From Aurantiochytrium sp. KH105 (taxonomy: Eukaryota; Sar; Bigyra; Thraustochytrida; Thraustochytriidae), in NCBI GenBank assembly GCA_003116975.1, contig BGKB01000164.1, positions 93,829 through 157,828 on the forward strand: a DNA stretch of 64,000 nucleotides, given 5' to 3'. The notes below the pieces were generated by a model. That model did no database searches. It was not told the origin of the DNA and was given only the letters and a program-made list of their open reading frames with translations. This document shows, piece after piece, positions 48,983 to 57,454 of this stretch (the first letter of the stretch is position 1; each line of letters opens with the position of its first letter). A program made the position numbers and the translations under genes.

Positions 48983-50617
48983 ATGGAGCAAAACAAGCGG
49001 AACGTCAATGCATCGAGTGCTGCGCTAGCCTCTTTGGTTTGCGCTGCAGGAGGCGATCCTTCTGGCGACATTTTACAGGGTTTCAAAGGCAAGCTTGCCG
49101 CTGCTGCATTATGCGACTGCAGCACCTCTGTCGTAAACGTGGACCTCGACTGGAGCCTGTCCTCCAAGCCCGGAAACATACTCTACTATGTCGTATTGGG
49201 CATTCTTGGTATCAGTGTCGTGATTGCTAACATGACAATCATCATAGGTATAGCGAGAGACCGCAAAATTCAGCAATTGCACAACCTCTTGGTAGCTGGT
49301 CAAGCGTTGAGCGACCTACCCGTTGGCCTTCTTGCGGCCATCTTTAATCTCGGGTCGCTCTTCAACAATGGCCAGATCCTTGGAGGCGAAGCCGGATGTG
49401 CTGTCTACGGTTTCGGCATTGTGGCAACGTGCCAGACCACAGTGTTTTCCTTGTGTCTCATTGCGTACTCGCGAAAAGTTCGTATTCTCGATAATGCGCA
49501 CGTGCCCATGCGTCGAATGTTGCTTCTGTACTGCTGCGGCGTCTGGGGCGGGTCCATGACCCTGATGGGTATCTATGTGCTCCTTACCACAGCGCGCATG
49601 TCGTGCTCGCGTGCCTTTTGCAACCCGATATGGAACGTGGAGCTCATCATCGTGAATGGCATAACGCTTGGTCTGCCAATTGTGTACACTGTTTCCGTGT
49701 ACTATCGTATTCACCGCCGGCTCAAAGAGACAATGCGCGCCGTCGAGACGACGTTGTGCACGCGCACCGGGCAAAACATTTACTCGCGCAACAAGACCAC
49801 GCGACTCATGATTCTCATGAGCGGCAGTATCCTCGTGCTCTGGACCCCGCTTTACATTTTCTACCTCTTTAGCGTCTACAAGCTCGCCGTAGGACGCGAT
49901 CCGGGCGGCATGCAGGTCATGGAGCGACTCCTTGGTATTTCTGCCGTGGGCAGCAGCTTGGCCAGCCCCATCATTTACGCGTTCAAGAACAAGACGCTAA
50001 AGCTTGCGATGCAGTACAGTTTTTTTCCTCAAGAGTGGAAGCTTGCGGCAGCAGACCGCGAACGAGCGAGAGCGTTGGTCAAGCAGCAACGACGAAACGC
50101 TTCGCAGCATCAAATCAGTTCGACAGATTGCTCCCGGGTGAGTGATCAGGATTGTACGATGCGCTGTCCATGCACTTTCAAGTCTCATGACCTCTGCAAA
50201 TGGCTCTTTGGTCGCTCGAACTTTCATGGTCGTCTTGCCGCCGTGACCTCGGATGTGAGATGGTCTGTTTCGCATGAGCAGTCAGACAAGCCCCCAGGTC
50301 TCGCTCAAGCGCGGGGAATCTTCAAGAGAGCGCCGGGTGAAGGGCGAGACCCTGAAGGACAGTTCGCTGCAGTCGACGAGGCTGCCTTGGAGCAGGTGAT
50401 CGCTCGAGACCGTGGGGAGCACGCTTCTTTCTGGGAACAAGGACACTTTGCACCTCGTGCGGCGCATTTGCATGCCAACGTTTGCCGCCGCCCATCGTCT
50501 AGCGTCGACGAAGAGGACCATGACCATGATGCCAGCGACAGTGACGTTGACATCGCATACAAGGCGAATCTCGAGGATTATGCGGTCTCGGAAAATACAT
50601 CAATGCAGCTCTCATGA
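48983..50617 (+). CDS. Class A GPCR paralogue with long cytoplasmic tail
   Basis: A 544-residue protein from ATG 48983; upstream in-frame sequence has no ATG. It is clearly homologous to the divergent neighbour across all seven helices. Shared features include IxNMTIIIGI (TM1), ALSDLPVG (TM2), GGEAGCAVYGFGIVATC (TM3), GVWGGSM (TM4), a RAFCNPIWN loop-2 cysteine, LVLWTPLYIFYLF (TM6) and SPIIYAFKNKT (TM7). After TM7 it has a tail of about 190 residues, absent from the neighbour, with a CTMRCPCTFKSHDLCKW cysteine cluster that could be palmitoylated and an acidic end (EEDHDHDASDSDVD). The third intracellular loop is shorter than in the neighbour. It probably signals through heterotrimeric G proteins; the ligand is unknown. 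Confidence 0.82.
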   Translation: MEQNKRNVNASSAALASLVCAAGGDPSGDILQGFKGKLAAAALCDCSTSVVNVDLDWSLSSKPGNILYYVVLGILGISVVIANMTIIIGIARDRKIQQLHNLLVAGQALSDLPVGLLAAIFNLGSLFNNGQILGGEAGCAVYGFGIVATCQTTVFSLCLIAYSRKVRILDNAHVPMRRMLLLYCCGVWGGSMTLMGIYVLLTTARMSCSRAFCNPIWNVELIIVNGITLGLPIVYTVSVYYRIHRRLKETMRAVETTLCTRTGQNIYSRNKTTRLMILMSGSILVLWTPLYIFYLFSVYKLAVGRDPGGMQVMERLLGISAVGSSLASPIIYAFKNKTLKLAMQYSFFPQEWKLAAADRERARALVKQQRRNASQHQISSTDCSRVSDQDCTMRCPCTFKSHDLCKWLFGRSNFHGRLAAVTSDVRWSVSHEQSDKPPGLAQARGIFKRAPGEGRDPEGQFAAVDEAALEQVIARDRGEHASFWEQGHFAPRAAHLHANVCRRPSSSVDEEDHDHDASDSDVDIAYKANLEDYAVSENTSMQLS

Positions 50618-50785
50618 TCCGAGCGAGTAGACCAAAGGCGACCTTAGAACCAACAACAGGATCATCATTCATGTCAAATTTGCGGATTTTCTCTTTCCTT
50701 TTTTGTTCGGTTTTTAATGTGTCTTGTCTGAACGAAGGCCAGCGCCGCTTCTTCGTAAAGTCTGTTTATAGTGCAGCAGCAGCAT
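50618..50785. other. Short convergent 3' region GPCR / ALDH
   Basis: This 168-base gap includes a T-rich stretch (50690-50720). It must hold both 3' UTRs. Confidence 0.5.
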
Positions 50786-52591
50786 TTAGTCGACCTTCTT
50801 GGAGACCGGGGCCTGCTGGGGCATCAAGATGCCCTTGAGCAGCTGCACAAGGGAAATGGCGCGCTCCGACATGCTGGGGCTGTAGCCCATGCCCACGAGG
50901 GAAGCGGCCGTCTTGTGCGCGTCGAGCGCAGTCGGGTACACAAAGGGCGCAGGGAGCTGCGTCTGGACGCCGGGAATGCGGTCCGAGGTGCAAGACTTGA
51001 CATTGCAGAGCGCGCGCAGACCCTCGGGGCCGGCGAACTTGCCAAAGCCACTCGCCTTGCAACCGCCAAAGGGGAGCTGCTGGCACAGGTAGTTGGTGCC
51101 AAAGTCGTTCTCGTTGAGCATACCTGCGTCGATGCGCTTGCCAATACGCGCCGCGCGGGCCTTGCTCGACGAAAACACAGAGGAAGCAAGGGCGTAGTTG
51201 CAGTTGTTGGCCTTTTCGATGAGATCGTCCTCAGTGGACCAGGAACGAATGCACATGACCGGGCCAAAGACCTCCTCTTGCGTAATGAGCATGTTGGCCT
51301 CGACGTTCGTGAGAATCGTGGGCTCGTAGAACTGACCGGGCGCAAGCGCAGCATTGCGCTTGCCTCCGCAGATAACCTTGGCTCCCTTGGACTTGGCGTC
51401 GTCGACCAGACGCTGAATGTGCTCAATGGCGTTCGGGGGCGTCATTGCGCCAATGTCGGCGTGCGAGAGGAGGGGCACGGCCTGCTTCATTTGCGCGACC
51501 GCGGCGGAGACCCGCTCGACAAACTTGTCGTGGATGGACTCCTGCACAAAGATACGCTCGATACCAATGCAGTTGGCCGAGGCGTTCTGAAAGACGCCAC
51601 GCATGGCCGTTGGCACGACGAGGTCAAGGTTGACGTCCTCACAAATCACAAAGGGGTCCTTTCCGCCGAGCTCGAGCACCACAGGGGTGAGGTTCTTGGC
51701 AGCAGACATCATCACGAGCTTGCCGATCTTGTCGGAGCCGGTGAAGACCATCTTGTTGATGCGAGACTCCGTGAGCGCCGAGCCAGCTTCCGCCGTGCCG
51801 GTGACTACCTGAACCAAGTCGGTGGAGAATCCCATGGACTTGAGAGCGACGTGGACCGGGCGCACGAGAAAGTCGGCAGACCACGAGGAGAACTCGCTCA
51901 CCTTGCACACGACAGCGTTTCCGGCAAAGAGGCCCGAGATGATGTGGTTCATGAGGTTGTGGCCCACGTAGTTGAAGGGGGCAATGACGCCAATGACACC
52001 CAAGGGGTGGTACTCCACGCGAGCGGACTTGTGCATGGTCAGCGGGCCCTGGCCGCCACGGTACTCGGTGGCCAGAATCTTTTCACCCTCGGCGATCATC
52101 CAGCGCAGCTTCTCACAGGTGGGAGTGATCTCGCCCAGAACGGCGCAAAGACGGGTCTTGCCCGTGTCGCGCACGCAGACGCGCACGATATCTTCGATGT
52201 TGTGCACGTAGTAGTCGAGGAGGGCGCGCAGGAGAGCACGGCGCTGGCCAAAGGTGGTCTTGGCCCACTCGCGCTGGGCCACGTGCGCCTTGTCCACGAT
52301 CTCGAACACGCGTTCGCGCGTCATCATCTCCACCTCGCCAAGATGCTGCATGGTCGCCGGGTCGTAGCACTGCAGCTTGCCCGGGCGGTCCGGGAACTCG
52401 AGCTCCATCTTCTCCTTGACGGGCGCGTCGATCTTGTCCTTGGCCTCGTACTCCTCCAGCTCGAACTCAATCTTCTCCACCACCGGGTCCGACGGCGACA
52501 GCACGTACCACAGCGCCGCGCCCACCCACGCCACCGCGACCAGCGCCACCGCCAGCGTCAGCGTGTCCATCTCCTGCATCATGCTGCTCAT
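50786..52591 (-). CDS. Membrane-anchored aldehyde dehydrogenase, ALDH22A1-like
   Basis: A 601-residue enzyme from ATG 52591 (MSSMMQEMDT). A hydrophobic helix at about 11-32 would anchor it in the ER membrane. The ALDH fold follows with VFTGS (282-286), general-base Glu307 in LELGGKDP, nucleophile Cys341 in ASANCIGIERIFV, and EEVFGPV and NENDFGTNY downstream. The N-terminal anchor, the NCIGIER motif and the roughly 600-residue length match the plant ALDH22A1/yeast Msc7 branch. It should oxidise aldehydes to acids with NAD(P)+, possibly fatty aldehydes. The frame stays open 137 codons upstream through Arg-rich sequence without conserved features. Biased codon use leaves a 729-codon open frame on the opposite strand, which I regard as a shadow. 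Confidence 0.92.
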   Translation of the reverse strand: MSSMMQEMDTLTLAVALVAVAWVGAALWYVLSPSDPVVEKIEFELEEYEAKDKIDAPVKEKMELEFPDRPGKLQCYDPATMQHLGEVEMMTRERVFEIVDKAHVAQREWAKTTFGQRRALLRALLDYYVHNIEDIVRVCVRDTGKTRLCAVLGEITPTCEKLRWMIAEGEKILATEYRGGQGPLTMHKSARVEYHPLGVIGVIAPFNYVGHNLMNHIISGLFAGNAVVCKVSEFSSWSADFLVRPVHVALKSMGFSTDLVQVVTGTAEAGSALTESRINKMVFTGSDKIGKLVMMSAAKNLTPVVLELGGKDPFVICEDVNLDLVVPTAMRGVFQNASANCIGIERIFVQESIHDKFVERVSAAVAQMKQAVPLLSHADIGAMTPPNAIEHIQRLVDDAKSKGAKVICGGKRNAALAPGQFYEPTILTNVEANMLITQEEVFGPVMCIRSWSTEDDLIEKANNCNYALASSVFSSSKARAARIGKRIDAGMLNENDFGTNYLCQQLPFGGCKASGFGKFAGPEGLRALCNVKSCTSDRIPGVQTQLPAPFVYPTALDAHKTAASLVGMGYSPSMSERAISLVQLLKGILMPQQAPVSKKVD

Positions 52592-53492
52592 CTCCTCGCG
52601 CCCGCTCTGCTCCGCGCTCCGGGCCGTCCAGCCGCGCTGCGTCGCGCGCTCGCCCGCCGCCGCTCTCCCCAAGCAAGAACCGCCCGTGCCAGCTCGCGTA
52701 CGTGCTCGTCGCGTGCGCCTGATGCTCGTCTGCCTCCATGCTGTCATGCCGTCCGTCTGTCTCTCTGTGCAGCGGCTGACGCGCGATGTTGGCGCCATCC
52801 TCGGCACGGGCACACACCTTCGCGGATGATGACGGAGGCCGAGGACGACGAGGAGGAGGAGCACGTGGAAGGGGGGATGGGTCAGGAAGGGATGGGATGG
52901 ATCGTCATCACCTACCTGCCTGCTGCTGCAGCTGACAGAGAGCGAGCCAAGGCTGTGTAGTATGCTGCAAGATACCGGCGATGTGGTCAGAGAGCCCAGC
53001 ATGTCTCTGACCGACCTGCACGCGGCGCAAGAAGGTCAAGAGGCGAGGGAGGTAGATGAGAAAGAAGGTCATGGGTGGAACGCCGAAAGGAGGCCGCCCA
53101 GGAAAGGAGGGCGCCAGTGAGGGAAGAAGAGCAGGGATTCGCACATTCATGAAACGGGAGCTTGCTTGGCGGCCCTACGGACGCGCATGGGTGCATGCAT
53201 GCTCGTCAAGTTCGCTTCAGATTTCGATGGCAACCAAGGCAATCACTAAAATGTCAATGGCGCGACGCGAAGCCAAACGATCCAAGTTTTAGCGAAAGAA
53301 AGGAGAAGTATTAAATCGAAAGAAGAAGCCTCATCAACGTGGCTGCGACATGTCGCTGTGGCTGGCAAGAAGATCGATCACAGGTAGCTCTGCACTAGTA
53401 AGGAGAAGGAGACTTATTTTTATATCTTAAGAGTCGCTGGCCTGGTGTAGTCGGCCCATAGATGGGCCTTGGTCTTCAACGAGTTGTTGTTA
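52592..53492. other. 5' region of ALDH and 3' flank of the aerolysin-like gene
   Basis: About 900 bases. They include the ALDH promoter and a purine-rich GAGGACGAGGAGG stretch (52838-52866). No supported gene. Confidence 0.5.
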
Positions 53493-54869
53493 TTAGATAT
53501 CCGTGCGGCAAGGGGCGCCAAAAAGATGGCAGAAGCGGTCGGAGGTTGCAATGTGACCTGTGCAGCACACAGACGCCCCGCCTGGACGATTATGGCAACC
53601 GACTCCACCGCACTTACCGCACGACTTGGGACAGCACACGTTGCCCGAAAGAATGCCAGCCTTAGCCGAGCAAAGGGCTTCAGGCGTTGGCTTCACCATG
53701 CGGCAAGGCGGGCCTACAAGCTCGCAGAACCGGTCCGAGTTCGCGATATGACTCTGGCAGCACTTGGACGATCCTCCCGGACGGCTGCTGCATCCAGGCC
53801 CACCGCATGTACCACAAGATTTTGGGCAGCACTCTCTACCTTGGGGGATGCCGTTGGGGCAGAGCGCATCCGGCGTCGGCTTGGGGGTGGGCTCGGGTGT
53901 TGGCTTGGGTGTTGGCTTGGGTGTTGGCTTGGGTGTCGGCTTGGACGTAGGATCCGACGAGACGATTTCGTCGAGCGATCGGTACCTCCAGGTGCGGCCA
54001 CTTTTCGTACTCGAATCGCCCGAGGGAGCAACAATCGCGGACCGCTCGTCGGAAAGCGCATCGAGAAAGCTTGAGCCTTTGGAGCTTGCAACTGCATCGA
54101 ATCTACAGCACGGGTTGAAGATACCCTTTTTCGTCGGGCAACGCTGCACGCCGTCATTCGGGCAACCGCGGTTCGCGTTCGAGCAGCAGGAGCGAGGGTT
54201 GTTTCGCTTGCAGCAAACGCCCTCGCGGATGTCATCACGTACGCAAAGCGCATTGTTGGCACAAAGGCGACCATTCTTGCAAAGATCAGGCTCAAAGCTG
54301 GAAGTTTTCATCCGATGAACTTCTTCGTCCGTTGGCTTTCGGCACTCCACGGGACTATCCGTGGAGAACTGCGTTAGACTCGCGCTGGAAACGTCGGAGA
54401 CGCCCGAAATGACTGCCTCACCGACAAGACCATCGACCTCTCGATTGCAGAACGCAGGACGACCCTCTTTGCTGACGGTTGCTTTGGCCGTGAAGGGGAC
54501 CTTGAAAGTGATTTGTTGCCCGAACAAAGCAAGTGTCTTGAACGATCGAGGCGCGATTCCATCGCCACCGATCTCAAACGATGTCTCGCGCGTGACGGAT
54601 TTTTGAATGGTCTGACCTGCAGTAAATTCTTCTTCGGCACCAACGTCCACTCCGACTGTTGCTTCCCCAATCCCGGGAACTCCTGCTGTCACACTCGTCG
54701 AGACCCCAATACTCACACCTAAAGTTTGCTGGAAGTTGAATGTGACCTCTTCGTTGTTGCGAAAGCTGGCCGTGAAGCGTCCCGACGTTGTAGGAGTGCT
54801 GCCGCTGTTTTCGATGTTCTGGGTCAGCTGAAACCCCAGCGCGATTGTCGGATCTTCAAAAGGTGTTCC
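53493..54869 (-). pseudogene. 5'-truncated aerolysin/natterin-like protein with Cys-rich modules
   Basis: A 458-codon open frame ends at 53493 and runs upstream without an ATG into the LTR at 54872, so its N-terminus is missing. The first about 150 residues show an aerolysin/ETX-MTX2 (natterin-like) pore-forming signature: alternating small and hydrophobic residues, a central SVTAGVPGIGEATV hairpin-like segment and VPFTAKATV. A Cys-rich stretch (CCKRNNPRSCC, RCPTKK) follows, then a PTPK linker of about five repeats encoded by a 12-bp DNA repeat. The protein ends in two Cys-rich modules with CCPKSCG.CGG.GC..RPGG spacing and an S/T-D-R-F-C end. Family members oligomerise into membrane pores. 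The domain call is by eye. A truncated protein is unlikely to work unless an upstream exon is spliced in. It may be a pseudogene, or its start may lie elsewhere. Confidence 0.62.
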
Positions 54870-54871
54870 GT

Positions 54872-55124
54872 TGTTGAGAAATGGACTGTAAGATGGATTC
54901 TGTTTAGTGCTGGATAGCTACGGATGATTCGGATCTGGTCGCGATGGGACTGCTTTGCCTCGGCGCCAGGTCCGAGACTTGGATAAGTGATGTCCAGAGG
55001 AGATAGTGAGGAGCACAGGACTTGGTCACAATTCCCGGCTAGGAGATGTCCACTGCCGTGACTTTGTAGTTTGCCCTCACCTAGTACACTGACTGCAGCA
55101 TGAGGCTTTAGATGAGACTTCCCA
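54872..55124 (-). repeat. 3' LTR of the retroelement
   Basis: 253 bp, matching 56620-56872 base for base by eye. The shared sequence extends three more bases (TGG) before the N at 55128. No polypurine tract is visible on its inner side, which suggests the internal deletion reached the LTR border. Confidence 0.85.
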
Positions 55125-56529
55125 TGGNGATCGACCAAAACGTAGTTGCTTTTGAGGCGATGGCGTCTTCGTAAACGATGAGGGCGCTGGTTGCAACAAC
55201 CCTGCCGGTGTGGAGGTTTAGGACGTGATGAGTGCCGTACGAGTAGCCAATGGCCGGGCCGAGGTAGATGCCTTCTTGTCCTCGGCGGTGCCCCTTGAGG
55301 ACGCCGCGAGATTTCTTCAGCACGGCAGGGGAGCCAAAGATGTATAGATGGCGCAGGTCGGGTGAGCGACCGAAGTGACGCGCAAAAGGGGACTCATTGT
55401 CGCGACTCGTGGGCATGCGATTCCTGACGTGAACGGCCATGCTCAGCGCGGCCGCCCAGAAGTCCGTGGTCAGCTGTGCAGCCACGAGCATGGCACGCAT
55501 TGTGTCCTGTAGCGGGCGCAGCATTCCTTCTGCCGGATGCGACGCGTCAGAAGTCAGGGATGCGGAGCAGCCACTGTCAACCACCATGAGGCTTGTCTCG
55601 GATAGAGACAAGAGCGCGACGTGAGCATAGAAGCTCCTGTGGTTACCCTTGTGGCGCTTTGGAAACGGCTTCCCTCTTGTGTAGCAGGCTGCAGTGTTAT
55701 GTGTGTCTCTTTTGCAGAGGGTGCAGAAGAGATTGGTAGCCTTGCAGTCCCGTGCATGATGCGGTCCGGCGCATTTGCGGCACTTGTCGTTTGATCTGCC
55801 GTGAAAACGCTTTCGGTCATGATTGGGAGGTCCAAAAGCTCCGAGTGCTCGCTGATCATGCAGTGTTTGCTCCTCAGCGGGCACGTCCGTTGTCTTGGCC
55901 TCGTATTCGCCCTGCATGAGACGGAGTCGGTCGAGAAGCTGATCCCGACCGAAGGTCTCCGTTCCATCAGGGATGATGGCATGATTTGGGCAATCCTTCT
56001 TGAATTTCTTCAGTCGCGCCATCACCACCGTTGAGATGATAATGTCGACTTGGTGAGCGCGATTGCTCATCTGGGTTTCCAGGTCGTCGAGGAGCTCCTG
56101 GAAGCGAGCAAACCAGGCCGTATAGCCGTCTGGTCCACTCTGCTTGAGCAGGGCTCCGCGAAGTTTCGCGTCGGATGCTTGATCCAGTAGCCGTTCGACG
56201 GCGCGCAGCAGTCTGTTGCTGTTCTTCTTCTCGAGGTTTTCCACGATGGATTCCCAGGCGAGAATTCCGGACATTCGACGTGCCTTGTCCACTAGCTGGG
56301 AAAAGAGTGGTCCAAATGACTTTTGAAGGTCACGTAGAAGTGCGTTGTTGTGCTTGCGTAGCTTCGCTTGATCGACGTTGTCGCCTTGCTCAAGTTGGCG
56401 AATGTCGTCAGGAGCGATGCCGTACTCATTGAGATGGGTCATGAGCTCTTGCTTGAAGGGCTCCCAGATTGACTCGAGGCGATCCTCGTCAATGGGCGCC
56501 TTGGGAGGATCATCACGTTTGATGGTCAT
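55108..56529 (-). CDS. Fused Gag-protease start-integrase end ORF
   Basis: This 473-codon frame starts at ATG 56529 and ends inside the 3' LTR. Residues 1-235 are helical Gag. Two zinc knuckles follow: C-x2-C-x3-H-x4-C at 250-262, one residue shorter than canonical, and canonical C-x2-C-x4-H-x4-C at 269-282. The retropepsin active site VVDSGCSASL lies at 316-325. Immediately afterwards the sequence jumps in frame to the C-terminal part of a copia integrase (FWAAALSMAVHVRNRMPT, then HLYIFGSPA). The deletion of the protease core, integrase catalytic core and all of RT kept the reading frame open, so a chimeric Gag-like protein could still be made. One residue near the end is unknown because of the N. 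Confidence 0.8.
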   Translation of the reverse strand: MTIKRDDPPKAPIDEDRLESIWEPFKQELMTHLNEYGIAPDDIRQLEQGDNVDQAKLRKHNNALLRDLQKSFGPLFSQLVDKARRMSGILAWESIVENLEKKNSNRLLRAVERLLDQASDAKLRGALLKQSGPDGYTAWFARFQELLDDLETQMSNRAHQVDIIISTVVMARLKKFKKDCPNHAIIPDGTETFGRDQLLDRLRLMQGEYEAKTTDVPAEEQTLHDQRALGAFGPPNHDRKRFHGRSNDKCRKCAGPHHARDCKATNLFCTLCKRDTHNTAACYTRGKPFPKRHKGNHRSFYAHVALLSLSETSLMVVDSGCSASLTSDASHPAEGMLRPLQDTMRAMLVAAQLTTDFWAAALSMAVHVRNRMPTSRDNESPFARHFGRSPDLRHLYIFGSPAVLKKSRGVLKGHRRGQEGIYLGPAIGYSYGTHHVLNLHTGRVVATSALIVYEDAIASKATTFWSIXMGSLI

Positions 56530-56606
56530 CCTGTTCTTTCTACTTTTGTTCTATTCTTTTACTTGCGGGGTCTTATGTAGCTCTTAGTCGGTTTCTCCTA
56601 AGTATT

Positions 56607-56619
56607 GGGGCCCATAACC
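56607..56619 (-). other. Primer-binding site, initiator tRNA-Met anticodon-arm type
   Basis: Directly against the 5' LTR the minus strand reads GGTTATGGGCCCC. The plus strand GGGCCCATAACC equals the eukaryotic initiator tRNA-Met anticodon stem-loop. Drosophila copia uses this internal half-tRNA as primer, rather than the tRNA 3' end. Confidence 0.78.
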
Positions 56620-56872
56620 TGTTGAGAAATGGACTGTAAGATGGATTCTGTTTAGTGCTGGATAGCTACGGATGATTCGGATCTGGTCGCGATGGGACTG
56701 CTTTGCCTCGGCGCCAGGTCCGAGACTTGGATAAGTGATGTCCAGAGGAGATAGTGAGGAGCACAGGACTTGGTCACAATTCCCGGCTAGGAGATGTCCA
56801 CTGCCGTGACTTTGTAGTTTGCCCTCACCTAGTACACTGACTGCAGCATGAGGCTTTAGATGAGACTTCCCA
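56620..56872 (-). repeat. 5' LTR of the retroelement
   Basis: 253 bp, same as the 3' LTR. It begins TGTTGAG and ends CTTCCCA on the plus strand. It should hold the element's promoter and polyadenylation site. Confidence 0.85.
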
Positions 56873-56884
56873 TGGGCGAAAGGT

Positions 56885-56925
56885 TGACGTCATCTGGTCC
56901 ATGCCGTCCAACCGTGGTGACGTCA
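56885..56925. promoter_or_regulatory. Pair of TGACGTCA (CRE) palindromes
   Basis: Two perfect TGACGTCA palindromes at 56885-56892 and 56918-56925, with starts 33 bp apart (about three helical turns), lie between the lectin-like ORF and the LTR. Such sites bind CREB/ATF-type bZIP proteins. They may belong to a promoter for the gene downstream on the minus strand, now separated by the retroelement. Function is inference. Confidence 0.45.
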
Positions 56926-56929
56926 TCTT

Positions 56930-57454
56930 TTATCCTCGACATCCGTAGACGACGCTGTGAATCCTGGGAACTTCGGTTCCGCTGCAGTCTCTGAACTCGA
57001 GTCTAGAATCCTGCTTTTTGATTGTGAACTTGTGGGATTCCTTGCCCTGACTGTCTACCGTGAAGATTTTCGTGCCTCGGATGCGTTGCGAGCAGCAGTC
57101 ATCACGGTTGAGGATAACGATGCGGGTCACGTCAAAGGCTTTCTTGTTGACAAGTTCTGCTTCCCAAAAGACGGGAGAGGAGGGGGAAGGACTCACGGAG
57201 TGGTAGCAACCACCTTTGGTATAATCCTGATTTTCGCTTTTACTGATCGGGCCTTTCGCCGTACTTCTTTCATCAACGCCTTTCGATGCTCGCGGATTCC
57301 GGAGACCAATCGGCTTGTTTTGCCTGTCGTAAACTTCAATTTTACAGAAAGCGAGCACATTCCCGGACAAGCTGAGCTTGATCTTGTCCGCGTTTGCGGT
57401 GTTGAGAGCGAAGCAGCTCCAGAGCACCAGGAGAATGGCAATGAGTTGCCGCAT
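56930..57454 (-). CDS. Secreted F-type-lectin-like (fucolectin-like) protein
   Basis: A 174-residue protein from ATG 57454 with a signal peptide (about 1-22, hydrophobic IAILLVLWSCFAL, likely cut after NANA/TANA). The core matches the F5/8-type, fucose-binding lectin fold: PVFWEAELVNKKAFDVTRIVI, then the hallmark NRDDCCSQRI with vicinal cysteines, and a closing CSG...YGC strand. The HxxxR sugar-binding positions are not obvious, so fucose binding is unproven. It ends with a stop 57 bases before the LTR. Lectin plus pore-forming modules often occur together in one protein or gene set, so it could be a partner or a former N-terminal exon of the aerolysin-like gene. The second option needs an intron that I cannot find. 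Confidence 0.62.
   Translation of the reverse strand: MRQLIAILLVLWSCFALNTANADKIKLSLSGNVLAFCKIEVYDRQNKPIGLRNPRASKGVDERSTAKGPISKSENQDYTKGGCYHSVSPSPSSPVFWEAELVNKKAFDVTRIVILNRDDCCSQRIRGTKIFTVDSQGKESHKFTIKKQDSRLEFRDCSGTEVPRIHSVVYGCRG

Larger units (their letters stand above)
54872..56872 (-). mobile_element. Defective Ty1/copia-type LTR retroelement (2.0 kb)
   Basis: Two direct 253-bp LTRs (TG...CA on the plus strand) flank one minus-strand ORF. A primer-binding site complementary to the initiator tRNA-Met anticodon arm abuts the 5' LTR. The ORF keeps gag, the protease start and the end of integrase, but the protease/integrase core, reverse transcriptase and RNase H are missing. The element must rely on helper elements to move. 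The LTRs look identical by eye, suggesting recent insertion or gene conversion. No target-site duplication is visible (TCCGT on the left, TGGGC on the right), and one N (55128) sits at the inner edge of the 3' LTR, so an assembly join is possible. Confidence 0.82.

Noticed and set aside
46793..50617. Idea that the GPCR pair are opsins
   Set aside because: The retinal-lysine position in TM7 is Ala in one and Val in the other.
50771..52960. 729-codon plus-strand open frame opposite the ALDH gene
   Set aside because: It is fully antisense to a well-identified enzyme, is His/Leu/Arg-rich with no domain, and arises from G/C-biased third positions.
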